This document shows positions 21,882-28,981 of a stretch of DNA of 64,000 nt, in pieces (position 1 is the stretch's first letter; the number at the start of each line of letters is the position of its first letter). This DNA comes from JBFLVU01 sp037444825 (GTDB lineage Bacteria; Acidobacteriota; UBA4820; DSQY01). A model generated the notes under the pieces. The model did no database searches and was not told the origin of the DNA. It saw only the letters and a list, made by a program, of their open reading frames with translations. The translations under genes were made by a program, and so were the position numbers. The DNA is taken from positions 62,001 to 126,000 of the forward strand of contig JBBILR010000005.1 of assembly GCA_037444825.1 (NCBI GenBank), given 5' to 3'.

Positions 21882-23693
21882 ATGGAAGAACGACACCTGG
21901 GACAGGCGCTGCTCCGGCGTTTGGAGGAGCGGGGGGAGGAGCCCGCCTTTCGGTTTCTCGATGGGGGGGGATGGACGCGCTGGGGGTGGAGCCGGGTCCG
22001 AGAGAAGACGATGGCCGCGGCGCGGGCGCTGGCGGCTCTGGAGATCCCGGAGGGGGGGCGGGTGGCGATCTTCTCCCCCAACCGGCCGGAGTGGACCCTC
22101 TGCGACGTGGGCGCCCTCTTCGCCCGCTGCGTCCCCGTCCCCATCTACCCCACGAGCACGCCCGGCCAAGCCCGGTACCTCCTCAACGACGCGGGGTGCC
22201 GGGTTTGCTTCGCCGGGGGAGCCGACCAGTACCGGAAAGCCCTGGAGGCCGCCGAATCTCTCCCGGACCTCCGGTACATCGTGGTTTTCGACCCCTCCGT
22301 TCCCCTGGGGGACGACGGCCGCTCCCTCTCCTTCGAGGCCTTCCTCCGCCGGGGGGAGGCCGCCGGGACCGAGGAGGAGGTGCGCCGGCGCCTGGCCCGC
22401 GGCTCCGCCGACGACCTGCTCACCCTCATCTACACCTCGGGAACCACCGGAGAGCCCAAGGGGGTCATGCTGACCCACGGCAACGTCCTGGCCTCCTTCG
22501 CCGCCCACGAGGGGCGTCTGCCCCCCACGGGTCCCGGGGACGTCTCCCTCTGCTTCCTCCCCCTGAGCCACGTCTTCGAGCGGTGCTGGACCTACTACAA
22601 CCTCTACCGGGGCGTGGAGAACGCCTACCTGGAGGACCCCAAGCAGGTGGCCGCGGCCCTTCCCGCCGTCCGGCCCACCGTCATGTGCGCGGTGCCCCGC
22701 TTCTACGAGAAGGTCTACGGCGCCGTCATGACGAAGGTGCAGGCGGCACCTCTTCCCCGCCGGGCCCTCTTCCGCTGGGCCCTCCGGGTGGGGGCCGAGG
22801 CCGCCGAGAGGCGCCGCCTGGGCGAGGGCCTGGGGCCGTGGCTGGGCCTGAGGCACCGCCTGGCCGACGGCCTGGTCCTGAAAAAGCTCCGGGCCCTCAC
22901 CGGTGGGCGGGTGCGCTTCTTCCCGTGCGCCGGGGCGCCGCTGGCCACGGAGATCGAGCGCTTCTTCGACGCCGCGGGGATGTTCGTGGCCTACGGCTAC
23001 GGACTCACGGAGACCACCGCCACCGTTTCGGTCCACGAGCTGAGGGGCTTCGCCTACGGCACCGTCGGAAAGCCCCTGCCGGGGGTGGAGGTCCGTATCG
23101 GAGAGGGCGGCGAGATCCTGGTCCGCGGGGCCACGGTCATGAAGGGCTACTTCCACAAGCCCGAGGAGACGGCGGCGGCCTTCGTGGACGGCTGGTTCCG
23201 GACGGGGGACGCGGGGGAGCTCGACGCCGAGGGGCGTCTCGTGGTCACCGACCGCCTCAAGGACCTCATCAAAACGTCGGGGGGGAAGTACGTGGCCCCG
23301 CAGGCGGTGGAGATGGCCCTCTTGGGGGATCCCCTCTTCGAGCAGGTGGCCGTCATCGGGGAGCGGAGGAAGTACATCACGGCCCTCATCGTCCCCAACT
23401 TCCCCGCCCTTCAAGAGTGGGCGGAGGCCAGGGGAATCACCTGCCCCGACCGGGAGTCGCTCCTCGCCCACCCCGAAGTGAAGGCCGTCTACGAGCGGCG
23501 CATCCGGAGGCGCTCCCAAGAGTTGGCCCCCTTCGAACGGATCCAGCGCTTCGCCCTCCTCCCCCAGGAGTTCTCCCAGGAGGCGGGGGAGCTGACCCCC
23601 ACCCTGAAGGTCAAGCGCAAGGAGGTGGAGCGGCGGTACGCGGGCCTCATCGAGACCTTGTACGCGGAGGAACCATGCGCCAAGCCTCACTGA
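21882..23693 (+). CDS. fadD: Long-chain fatty-acid CoA ligase (AMP-binding family)
   Basis: Activates fatty acids to acyl-CoA through an acyl-adenylate. The 603-residue protein has the AMP-binding signature YTSGTTGEPKGVMLTH near residue 185, the YGYGLTETTA motif, the GWFRTGDAGE hinge motif and DRLKDLIKTSGGKYV near the C-terminus with its catalytic Lys region. It resembles the AMP-forming long-chain ligases of the FAA1/FadD15 type. The ATG follows GGGGGGAAACC. The 3' end overlaps the MEMO gene by 19 bp, so the two are coupled although no functional link is known. Confidence 0.92.
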   Translation: MEERHLGQALLRRLEERGEEPAFRFLDGGGWTRWGWSRVREKTMAAARALAALEIPEGGRVAIFSPNRPEWTLCDVGALFARCVPVPIYPTSTPGQARYLLNDAGCRVCFAGGADQYRKALEAAESLPDLRYIVVFDPSVPLGDDGRSLSFEAFLRRGEAAGTEEEVRRRLARGSADDLLTLIYTSGTTGEPKGVMLTHGNVLASFAAHEGRLPPTGPGDVSLCFLPLSHVFERCWTYYNLYRGVENAYLEDPKQVAAALPAVRPTVMCAVPRFYEKVYGAVMTKVQAAPLPRRALFRWALRVGAEAAERRRLGEGLGPWLGLRHRLADGLVLKKLRALTGGRVRFFPCAGAPLATEIERFFDAAGMFVAYGYGLTETTATVSVHELRGFAYGTVGKPLPGVEVRIGEGGEILVRGATVMKGYFHKPEETAAAFVDGWFRTGDAGELDAEGRLVVTDRLKDLIKTSGGKYVAPQAVEMALLGDPLFEQVAVIGERRKYITALIVPNFPALQEWAEARGITCPDRESLLAHPEVKAVYERRIRRRSQELAPFERIQRFALLPQEFSQEAGELTPTLKVKRKEVERRYAGLIETLYAEEPCAKPH

Positions 23694-24784
23694 CGGGCCT
23701 TCTGCTCCTCTCCCTCCCGGGGTGGGCGGCCCTGTACGGGCAGAGCCCGCCCTCTCCGGAGGCGGTGCGCCAGGCCATGGGGGTGCCCTCCCGGGGGGAC
23801 CTTCGAGGCCAGCAGGACGCCGTGGGCTTCGCCGTGACGAAGGAACAGATGGAGGCGGTGGCGCGCTTCGCCGCCTCCCCGCCGGCGCCCCCCGGCTTCG
23901 GCCTTCCGGCGAGAGGGGAGGTGGTGGGCGCCGTCTGCCCCCACGACGACTACTTCTACGCCGCCCGCACCTACCGCAAGGCCTTGGAGCCCATCCAGGC
24001 CCGGACGGTGGTGGTCCTCGGCGTCTTCCACAAGTGGCGGGCCTTCGGGATCCGAGACCGCCTGATCTTCGACCCCTACAGGGCCTGGCGGACACCCGAC
24101 GGGGAAGTCCCCGTCTCCTCCCTGCGGGAGGCCCTCCTCAGCCGCCTGCCCGAGGGGGACTGGATCCGGGAGGCCGCCCCGCACGACGCCGAGCACTCCG
24201 TGGAGCCCATCGTCTTCTGGCTGCGCCATGAGAACCCCGCCGTGGAGATCCTGCCCATCCTCGTCCCCACCATGGGCTTCGAGCGCATGCAAGGCCTGGC
24301 GGGGCTCCTGGCCGGGGCGATGCGTGAGGTCCTCGCGGAGCGGGGCCTCCGCCTCGGCCGGGACGTGCAGGTGGTGGTCTCCTCCGACGCCGTCCACTAC
24401 GGAAGGGACTTCGACTACGCCCCCTTCGGGGACGGTGGCGCCGAGGCCTACCTCCTCGCCCGGGCCCAGGACCGGCGCCTGATGCGGGAGTACCTTTCGG
24501 GCAAGGTCACAGAGAAGAAGGCCCGGGGGCTCTTCGAGAAGCTGGTGGACCCGAGGGACCCGGGCCGCTACCGCATCCCCTGGTGCGGCCGCTTCACCGT
24601 CCCCTTCGGCATGCTCCTTCTGAGGGAGATGGCGGGGAAGGGCGGCCTGCGGGCCGTACCGGCGGCCTACGCCACCTCGGTGGACGGCCCCGAGCCCGAT
24701 TGGCCCCAAGGCCCCGGCCGCACCGCCCCCGCCCACCTCCACCACTTCGTCGGCCAACCCGCCGTCTGGTTCTGCGTCCCGTGA
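23675..24784 (+). CDS. Exported MEMO-family protein (AmmeMemoRadiSam system protein B-like)
   Basis: A 369-residue member of the MEMO family, related to LigB-type dioxygenases. The four residues that bind metal in human MEMO1 have counterparts: His in CPHDDYFY, His in GVFHKW, His in SSDAVHYG and Cys in WCGRFTVP; EHSVEP is also conserved. Unlike cytosolic MEMO proteins it begins with a likely signal peptide (hydrophobic core LTGLLLLSLPGWAA, cleavage near residue 20). The enzymatic reaction of MEMO proteins is not firmly established. The AMMECR1 and radical-SAM partners are not in this window. The stop is 4 bp from the convergent aldehyde dehydrogenase stop. Confidence 0.85.
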   Translation: MRQASLTGLLLLSLPGWAALYGQSPPSPEAVRQAMGVPSRGDLRGQQDAVGFAVTKEQMEAVARFAASPPAPPGFGLPARGEVVGAVCPHDDYFYAARTYRKALEPIQARTVVVLGVFHKWRAFGIRDRLIFDPYRAWRTPDGEVPVSSLREALLSRLPEGDWIREAAPHDAEHSVEPIVFWLRHENPAVEILPILVPTMGFERMQGLAGLLAGAMREVLAERGLRLGRDVQVVVSSDAVHYGRDFDYAPFGDGGAEAYLLARAQDRRLMREYLSGKVTEKKARGLFEKLVDPRDPGRYRIPWCGRFTVPFGMLLLREMAGKGGLRAVPAAYATSVDGPEPDWPQGPGRTAPAHLHHFVGQPAVWFCVP

Positions 24785-24788
24785 CCCG

Positions 24789-26147
24789 CTAGGCCACCCA
24801 GACGGTTTTCACGTTGACGAATTCGCGGATGCCGAAGGCGGAGAGCTCGCGGCCGTAGCCCGAGAGCTTGACGCCGCCGAAGGGCAGGCGCGGGTCGCTC
24901 TTGACCATGCCGTTGACGAAGACGCTCCCCGCCTGGAACTCGGGGACGAGGCGCTGGGCCAGGGCCACGTCCGCCGTCCAGAGGGAGGCTCCCAGTCCGA
25001 AGGCCGACGCGTTGGCCAGGACCACGGCGTGGTCGGCGTCCTCGGCGCGCACGAGGGCGGCCACGGGGCCGAAGGTCTCCTCCTCGAAGGCGGCCATGCC
25101 GGGCTCCACCCGGGAGAGGACCGTGGGGGGGTAGAAGAAGCCCCGTATGGGCAGGCGCTTACCTCCGCACTTGAGGACCGCGCCCCCCTTGAGGCTCCGG
25201 TGGACCTGGTCGTGGAGGTCCTCGAGGAGGTCCTGCCGCGCCAGGGGGCCCACGTCGGTCTTTCGGTCCATGGGGTCCCCCACCGAAAGGGAGGACATGG
25301 CGGTCACGAAGGCCCGCTCGAAGGCGTCGAAGACCGGGGCCTCCACGATGAAGCGCTTGGCCGCGATGCAGGACTGGCCGTTGTTGATGCAGCGGGCCTG
25401 GGCGGCAATGCGGGCGGCCTTCTCCACGTCGGCGTCTTTCAGGACGACAAAGGGGTCCGATCCCCCCAGTTCCAGGACGGTCTTCTTGAGGACCGCCCCG
25501 GCGGCGGCGGCCACGGAGCGCCCGGCGGGATCGCTCCCCGTGAGGGTGACGGCCGCCACGGCCGGGTGGCGGACGAGGCCCTCCACCACCGAAGAGCCCA
25601 CGAGCAGGGTCTGGAAGGCCCCTTTGGGGAACCCCGCCTCCCGGAAGACCTCCTCGATGGCCAGGGCGCACCCGGGGACGTTGGAGGCGTGTTTCAAAAG
25701 CCCCACGTTGCCGGCCATGAGTGCCGGCGCGGCGAAGCGGAAGACCTGCCAGAGGGGGAAGTTCCACGGCATGACGGCCAGCACGGGGCCCAGCGGGTCG
25801 AAGCGGACGTAGCTGCGCGACGCGTCGGTGGCGGCCTCCTCGGGGGCGAGGTAAGCCGCGGCCTTCTCGGCGTCGTGCTCGCAGACCCAGGCGCACTTCT
25901 CCACTTCCGCTTCGGCCTGGACGATCACCTTGCCCATCTCCGCCGTCATGAGGGCGGCGAACTCGGCCTTCCTGCGGCGAAGCGTTTCGGCGGCCCGCTT
26001 CATCAAGAGGCCCCGCTCCTCGAAGGAGGTCCTCCTCCAGAAGTCAAAGGCCGAAAGGGCCAGGTCCAGCTTCTCGTCCACCTCCACAAGGGAATGGTCG
26101 GGGTACTCCCGGATCGTCTCCTCGGTGGCGGGGTTGACGCTGCGCAT
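24789..26147 (-). CDS. NAD(P)-dependent aldehyde dehydrogenase (succinate-semialdehyde dehydrogenase-like)
   Basis: Oxidises an aldehyde to the acid. The 452-residue protein has the ALDH core: PWNFPLW, catalytic Glu in LELGGSDPF, catalytic Cys in NNGQSC and an EETFGPVA block. The length and N-terminus (RSVNPATEE) resemble the short GabD/YneI-type succinate-semialdehyde dehydrogenases, but substrate is not certain. I place the start at ATG 26147, which has GGAGGTG at ideal spacing; an in-frame ATG at 26174 lies inside a TACAAT -10-like hexamer, so it would precede the transcript. scpB diverges from it. Confidence 0.88.
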   Translation of the reverse strand: MRSVNPATEETIREYPDHSLVEVDEKLDLALSAFDFWRRTSFEERGLLMKRAAETLRRRKAEFAALMTAEMGKVIVQAEAEVEKCAWVCEHDAEKAAAYLAPEEAATDASRSYVRFDPLGPVLAVMPWNFPLWQVFRFAAPALMAGNVGLLKHASNVPGCALAIEEVFREAGFPKGAFQTLLVGSSVVEGLVRHPAVAAVTLTGSDPAGRSVAAAAGAVLKKTVLELGGSDPFVVLKDADVEKAARIAAQARCINNGQSCIAAKRFIVEAPVFDAFERAFVTAMSSLSVGDPMDRKTDVGPLARQDLLEDLHDQVHRSLKGGAVLKCGGKRLPIRGFFYPPTVLSRVEPGMAAFEEETFGPVAALVRAEDADHAVVLANASAFGLGASLWTADVALAQRLVPEFQAGSVFVNGMVKSDPRLPFGGVKLSGYGRELSAFGIREFVNVKTVWVA

Positions 26148-26245
26148 GGGCACCTCCGTCGGGACGGAAACCATTGTACACCCGGCCTTCGGCTTCGCCG
26201 GCCGGGAGGGAAAAGAGGTGCTAGAATGGGCCGCTGGAGGGGTAT
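26148..26245. promoter_or_regulatory. Divergent promoter region between the aldehyde dehydrogenase and scpB
   Basis: A leftward TACAAT (26178-26173) and a rightward TAGAAT (26222-26227) lie back to back, each at a suitable distance from its gene. No clear -35 hexamer accompanies either. Nothing else is visible here. Confidence 0.5.
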
Positions 26246-26866
26246 GTGCGCGAGAGCGACCGGCTGGGGGCGGTGGAGGCCATCCTCTTCGTGGCCTCGG
26301 CCCCCGTCACCGTCAACCAGGTGGTGGAAGCCTTCGGCGGCCAGGTGGCCCCGGCGGAGGCCCTGTCCCTCCTGGAGCGGGTCCAGGAACGGCTGGAGAA
26401 GGAATCGGCGGGCCTCAAGGTGGAGCGGGTGGCCGAGGGGTTCCGCATGGTGACGAGGCCCCTCCACGCCCCCTTCGTCCGGGCCTTTCTCAAGGCCCAG
26501 AACCTTCGAAAGCTCTCCCCCGCCGCCGTGGAGACGCTGGCCATCGTGGCCTACAAGCAGCCGGTGACGGCGGCGGAGGTCGCCGCCGTGCGGGGGACGG
26601 AGTCGGGACCGGTCCTCAAGGGCCTGCTGGAGAAGAAGCTCATCCGGATCTCCGGCCGGAAGGCGGTGGTGGGACGCCCCCTGCTCTACGCCACCACGCG
26701 GGAGTTCCTGGTCCACTTCGGCCTGAACACCCTGGAGGACCTGCCCTCCTTCCGCGAGCTGGAGGAGGTCTTCCGGGAAAAGGTGCGGCAGGAGAGCCTC
26801 TTCAAGGAGGCGGGGGAGCCCGCCCCGGAACCAGGCGGGGGAGGGGAGGCCGGCCATGGCGCCTGA
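26246..26866 (+). CDS. scpB: Segregation and condensation protein B
   Basis: Kleisin-interacting winged-helix subunit of the SMC-ScpAB condensin, needed for chromosome compaction and segregation. The 206-residue protein has the family pattern: AVEAILFVASAPVT at the N-terminus and LSPAAVETLAIVAYKQPVT in the middle, followed by VRGTESGPVLKGLLEKKLI. The GTG start follows TGGAGGGG. scpA is not adjacent, which is unusual but not rare. It overlaps rluB by 11 bp and begins an operon with rluB and hisC. Confidence 0.93.
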   Translation: MRESDRLGAVEAILFVASAPVTVNQVVEAFGGQVAPAEALSLLERVQERLEKESAGLKVERVAEGFRMVTRPLHAPFVRAFLKAQNLRKLSPAAVETLAIVAYKQPVTAAEVAAVRGTESGPVLKGLLEKKLIRISGRKAVVGRPLLYATTREFLVHFGLNTLEDLPSFRELEEVFREKVRQESLFKEAGEPAPEPGGGGEAGHGA

Positions 26867-27776
26867 GCGGGACGGCAGGATGCGGCTCAACCAGTTCCTG
26901 GCCCGGTGCGGCGTCGCCTCCCGCCGGGCCGCCGAGGAGGTGGTCCGGGAGGGCCGCGTCACCCTGAACGGCGAACGGGTGACGGAGCTGGCCGTCCTCG
27001 TGGACCCCGAGCGGGACTCGGTGAAGGTGGACGGCGAGCGGGTGCGGCTCCCCGGCCGGAAGGCGGTCTTCGCCTTCTACAAGCCCAAGGAGGTGGTGAG
27101 CACCCTCGAGGACCCCGAGGGGCGGCCCAGCCTGAAGGCCTTTCTCCCCAAGGGGACGAAGGGCCTCTTCCCCGTGGGGCGCCTGGACTTCCACAGCGAG
27201 GGCCTTCTCTTGCTCACCAACGACGGCGACCTGGGCTTCCGCCTCCTCCACCCCCGCTTTCACGTGCCCAAGGTCTACGAGGTGAAGGTCAAGGGAAGCC
27301 CCGCCCCCGAGGCCTTGGACCGCCTGCGCCGGGGGATCGTCCTCGAGGGGAGGCGGACCCTTCCGGTGGAGATCCGCCGCATCCCCTCCCGGGAGACCCG
27401 CCACACCTGGCTGCGGGTGGTGATGATGGAGGGGCGGAAAAACCAGCTCCGAGAGATGTTCTTCCGCATCGACCACCCGGTGATCAAACTCAAGCGCGTG
27501 GCCCTGGGCCCCGTCCGCCTGGGGGGCCTCAAGCCGGGGGAGGTCCGCCCCCTCACCCCCGAGGAGACCCGGGCCCTCGAGGAGGCGGCCGCCTCCCCCA
27601 AGCCCCTTCCCGCGCCGCCGCGCAAGAGGACCGCCGCCGCCCCCCCGAAAGAACGGAAAGGCCGGCCGCTGGCCCGAAAGAGAGCCGGGGCGGAAAAGCC
27701 GGGCGCGGCGGCCCGGAAGCCCGGGCCCAGGAAGGCCCCCGCGGCCCTGAAACCCCGCAAGGAGCGCCGCCCATGA
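26856..27776 (+). CDS. rluB: Ribosomal large subunit pseudouridine synthase (RluB/RsuA family)
   Basis: Isomerises a uridine in 23S (RluB) or 16S (RsuA) rRNA. The 306-residue protein has an N-terminal S4 RNA-binding domain (MRLNQFLARCGVASRRAAE) and a catalytic domain with Asp in VGRLDFHSEGLLLLTNDG and the RKNQLREM motif. The scpB-rluB pairing is widespread. Residues from about 235 on form a basic Lys/Arg/Pro/Ala-rich tail not needed for the fold, possibly for RNA binding. The start lies within scpB and the end overlaps hisC by ATGA. Confidence 0.93.
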   Translation: MAPERDGRMRLNQFLARCGVASRRAAEEVVREGRVTLNGERVTELAVLVDPERDSVKVDGERVRLPGRKAVFAFYKPKEVVSTLEDPEGRPSLKAFLPKGTKGLFPVGRLDFHSEGLLLLTNDGDLGFRLLHPRFHVPKVYEVKVKGSPAPEALDRLRRGIVLEGRRTLPVEIRRIPSRETRHTWLRVVMMEGRKNQLREMFFRIDHPVIKLKRVALGPVRLGGLKPGEVRPLTPEETRALEEAAASPKPLPAPPRKRTAAAPPKERKGRPLARKRAGAEKPGAAARKPGPRKAPAALKPRKERRP

Positions 27777-28858
27777 CCATCCCCGTCCCTCCGTACATCC
27801 AGGCCATCCGCCCCTACGTTCCCGGCAAGCCAGTGGAGGAGGTGGAGCGGGAGCTGGGCCTCACGAACACCGTCAAGATGGCCTCCAACGAAAACCCGCT
27901 GGGGCCCTCCCCCCGGGCCCTGGAGGCGCTCCGGGCCTTCCTGGACCGGATCCACATCTACCCCGAGGGCAGCGGGTTCTACCTCTGCCGGGCCCTGGCC
28001 GGGCGCCTTTCCGTGGCCCCGGGGCAGGTCATCCTGGGCAACGGCTCGGTGGAACTGGTGGAGATGGCCGCCCGGGCCTTCCTCAACCGCGAGAACTCGG
28101 CCGTCTTCTCCCAAGGCTCTTTCGCCATGTACCCCATCGCCTGCCAGGCGGTGAACGCCCCCTTCACCGCCGTCCCCATGCGGGAGCGGAACCACGACCT
28201 GGACGCCCTCCTTTCCGCCGTCACCGAAAGGACGCGGCTGGTCATCCTGGACAACCCCATCAACCCCACCGGACGGTACGTCCCGAAGGGGGACCTGGCG
28301 GCCTTCCTCGAGCGGATCCCCCCGCAGGTCCTGGTGATCGTGGACGAGGCCTACAAGGAGTACGTGAAGGCGCCGGACTACGCCAGCGTCGTGGACCTCC
28401 TGCCCCGCTTCCCCAACTTGATGGTCCTGGGGACCTTCAGCAAGGCGTACGGCCTGGCGGGCCTCCGGGTGGGCTACGGCGCCGCCGGGGAGGAGGTGAC
28501 GGCCGTCCTGCACAAGGTCCGCTCCCCGTTCAACACCAGCGGCGCCGCCCAGGTGGCGGCCCTGGCGGCGCTCCAGGACGAGGCCTTCGTGCGCCATGTG
28601 GTGGCCCTCAACGCCCGGGAGCTGCCCCGCCTCCGGGCCGGGTGCGAGGCCCTGGGCCTCCCCGTCACCCCGTCCGTGGCCAACTTCCTGCTGGTGGACT
28701 TCCCCACGGAGGCCCGTAGCGCCTTCGAGGCGCTCCTTCGGCAAGGGGTCATCGTCCGGCCCTTGGCCGGCTACCCCCGCAGCCTCCGGGTCTCCGTCCA
28801 CACCCCCGAGGGCAACGACCGCTTCCTGGAGGCGGCCCGGAAGGTCCTGGGGCGGTAA
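27773..28858 (+). CDS. hisC: Histidinol-phosphate aminotransferase
   Basis: PLP enzyme of histidine synthesis; converts imidazole-acetol phosphate plus glutamate to histidinol phosphate. The 361-residue protein has SNENPLGPSP near residues 38-47, DNPINPTG, DEAYKEY and the PLP lysine in TFSKAYGLAGLRVGY, all typical of HisC. Some HisC-type enzymes also act on aromatic amino acids or on cobalamin precursors. It is translationally coupled to rluB and apart from other his genes. Confidence 0.9.
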   Translation: MTIPVPPYIQAIRPYVPGKPVEEVERELGLTNTVKMASNENPLGPSPRALEALRAFLDRIHIYPEGSGFYLCRALAGRLSVAPGQVILGNGSVELVEMAARAFLNRENSAVFSQGSFAMYPIACQAVNAPFTAVPMRERNHDLDALLSAVTERTRLVILDNPINPTGRYVPKGDLAAFLERIPPQVLVIVDEAYKEYVKAPDYASVVDLLPRFPNLMVLGTFSKAYGLAGLRVGYGAAGEEVTAVLHKVRSPFNTSGAAQVAALAALQDEAFVRHVVALNARELPRLRAGCEALGLPVTPSVANFLLVDFPTEARSAFEALLRQGVIVRPLAGYPRSLRVSVHTPEGNDRFLEAARKVLGR

Positions 28859-28932
28859 ATCTCCGAACCCGGCGGCGGGCGGGAGAGCCGGGCCTTCCTT
28901 TCGAAACCCGAACCCCTGGGCCCTTTCTCCGA

Positions 28933-28962
28933 TTGGCCGCGCGGCTTCCCGCGGGCTACAAT
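28933..28962 (+). promoter_or_regulatory. Candidate promoter of the DHH-CBS-CCA gene
   Basis: TTGGCC (28933-28938) and TACAAT (28957-28962) with an 18-bp spacer, 20 bp before the GTG start. The -10 is good, the -35 moderate. It occupies the only gap (28859-28981) in the hisC to phosphodiesterase run. Confidence 0.55.
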
Positions 28963-28981
28963 CGGGGTCGGAGACGGCGCC

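Noticed and set aside
26172..26174. ATG 26174 as the start of the aldehyde dehydrogenase
   Set aside because: It overlaps a TACAAT -10-like hexamer and lacks a ribosome site, while ATG 26147 has GGAGGTG and the family-like N-terminus.
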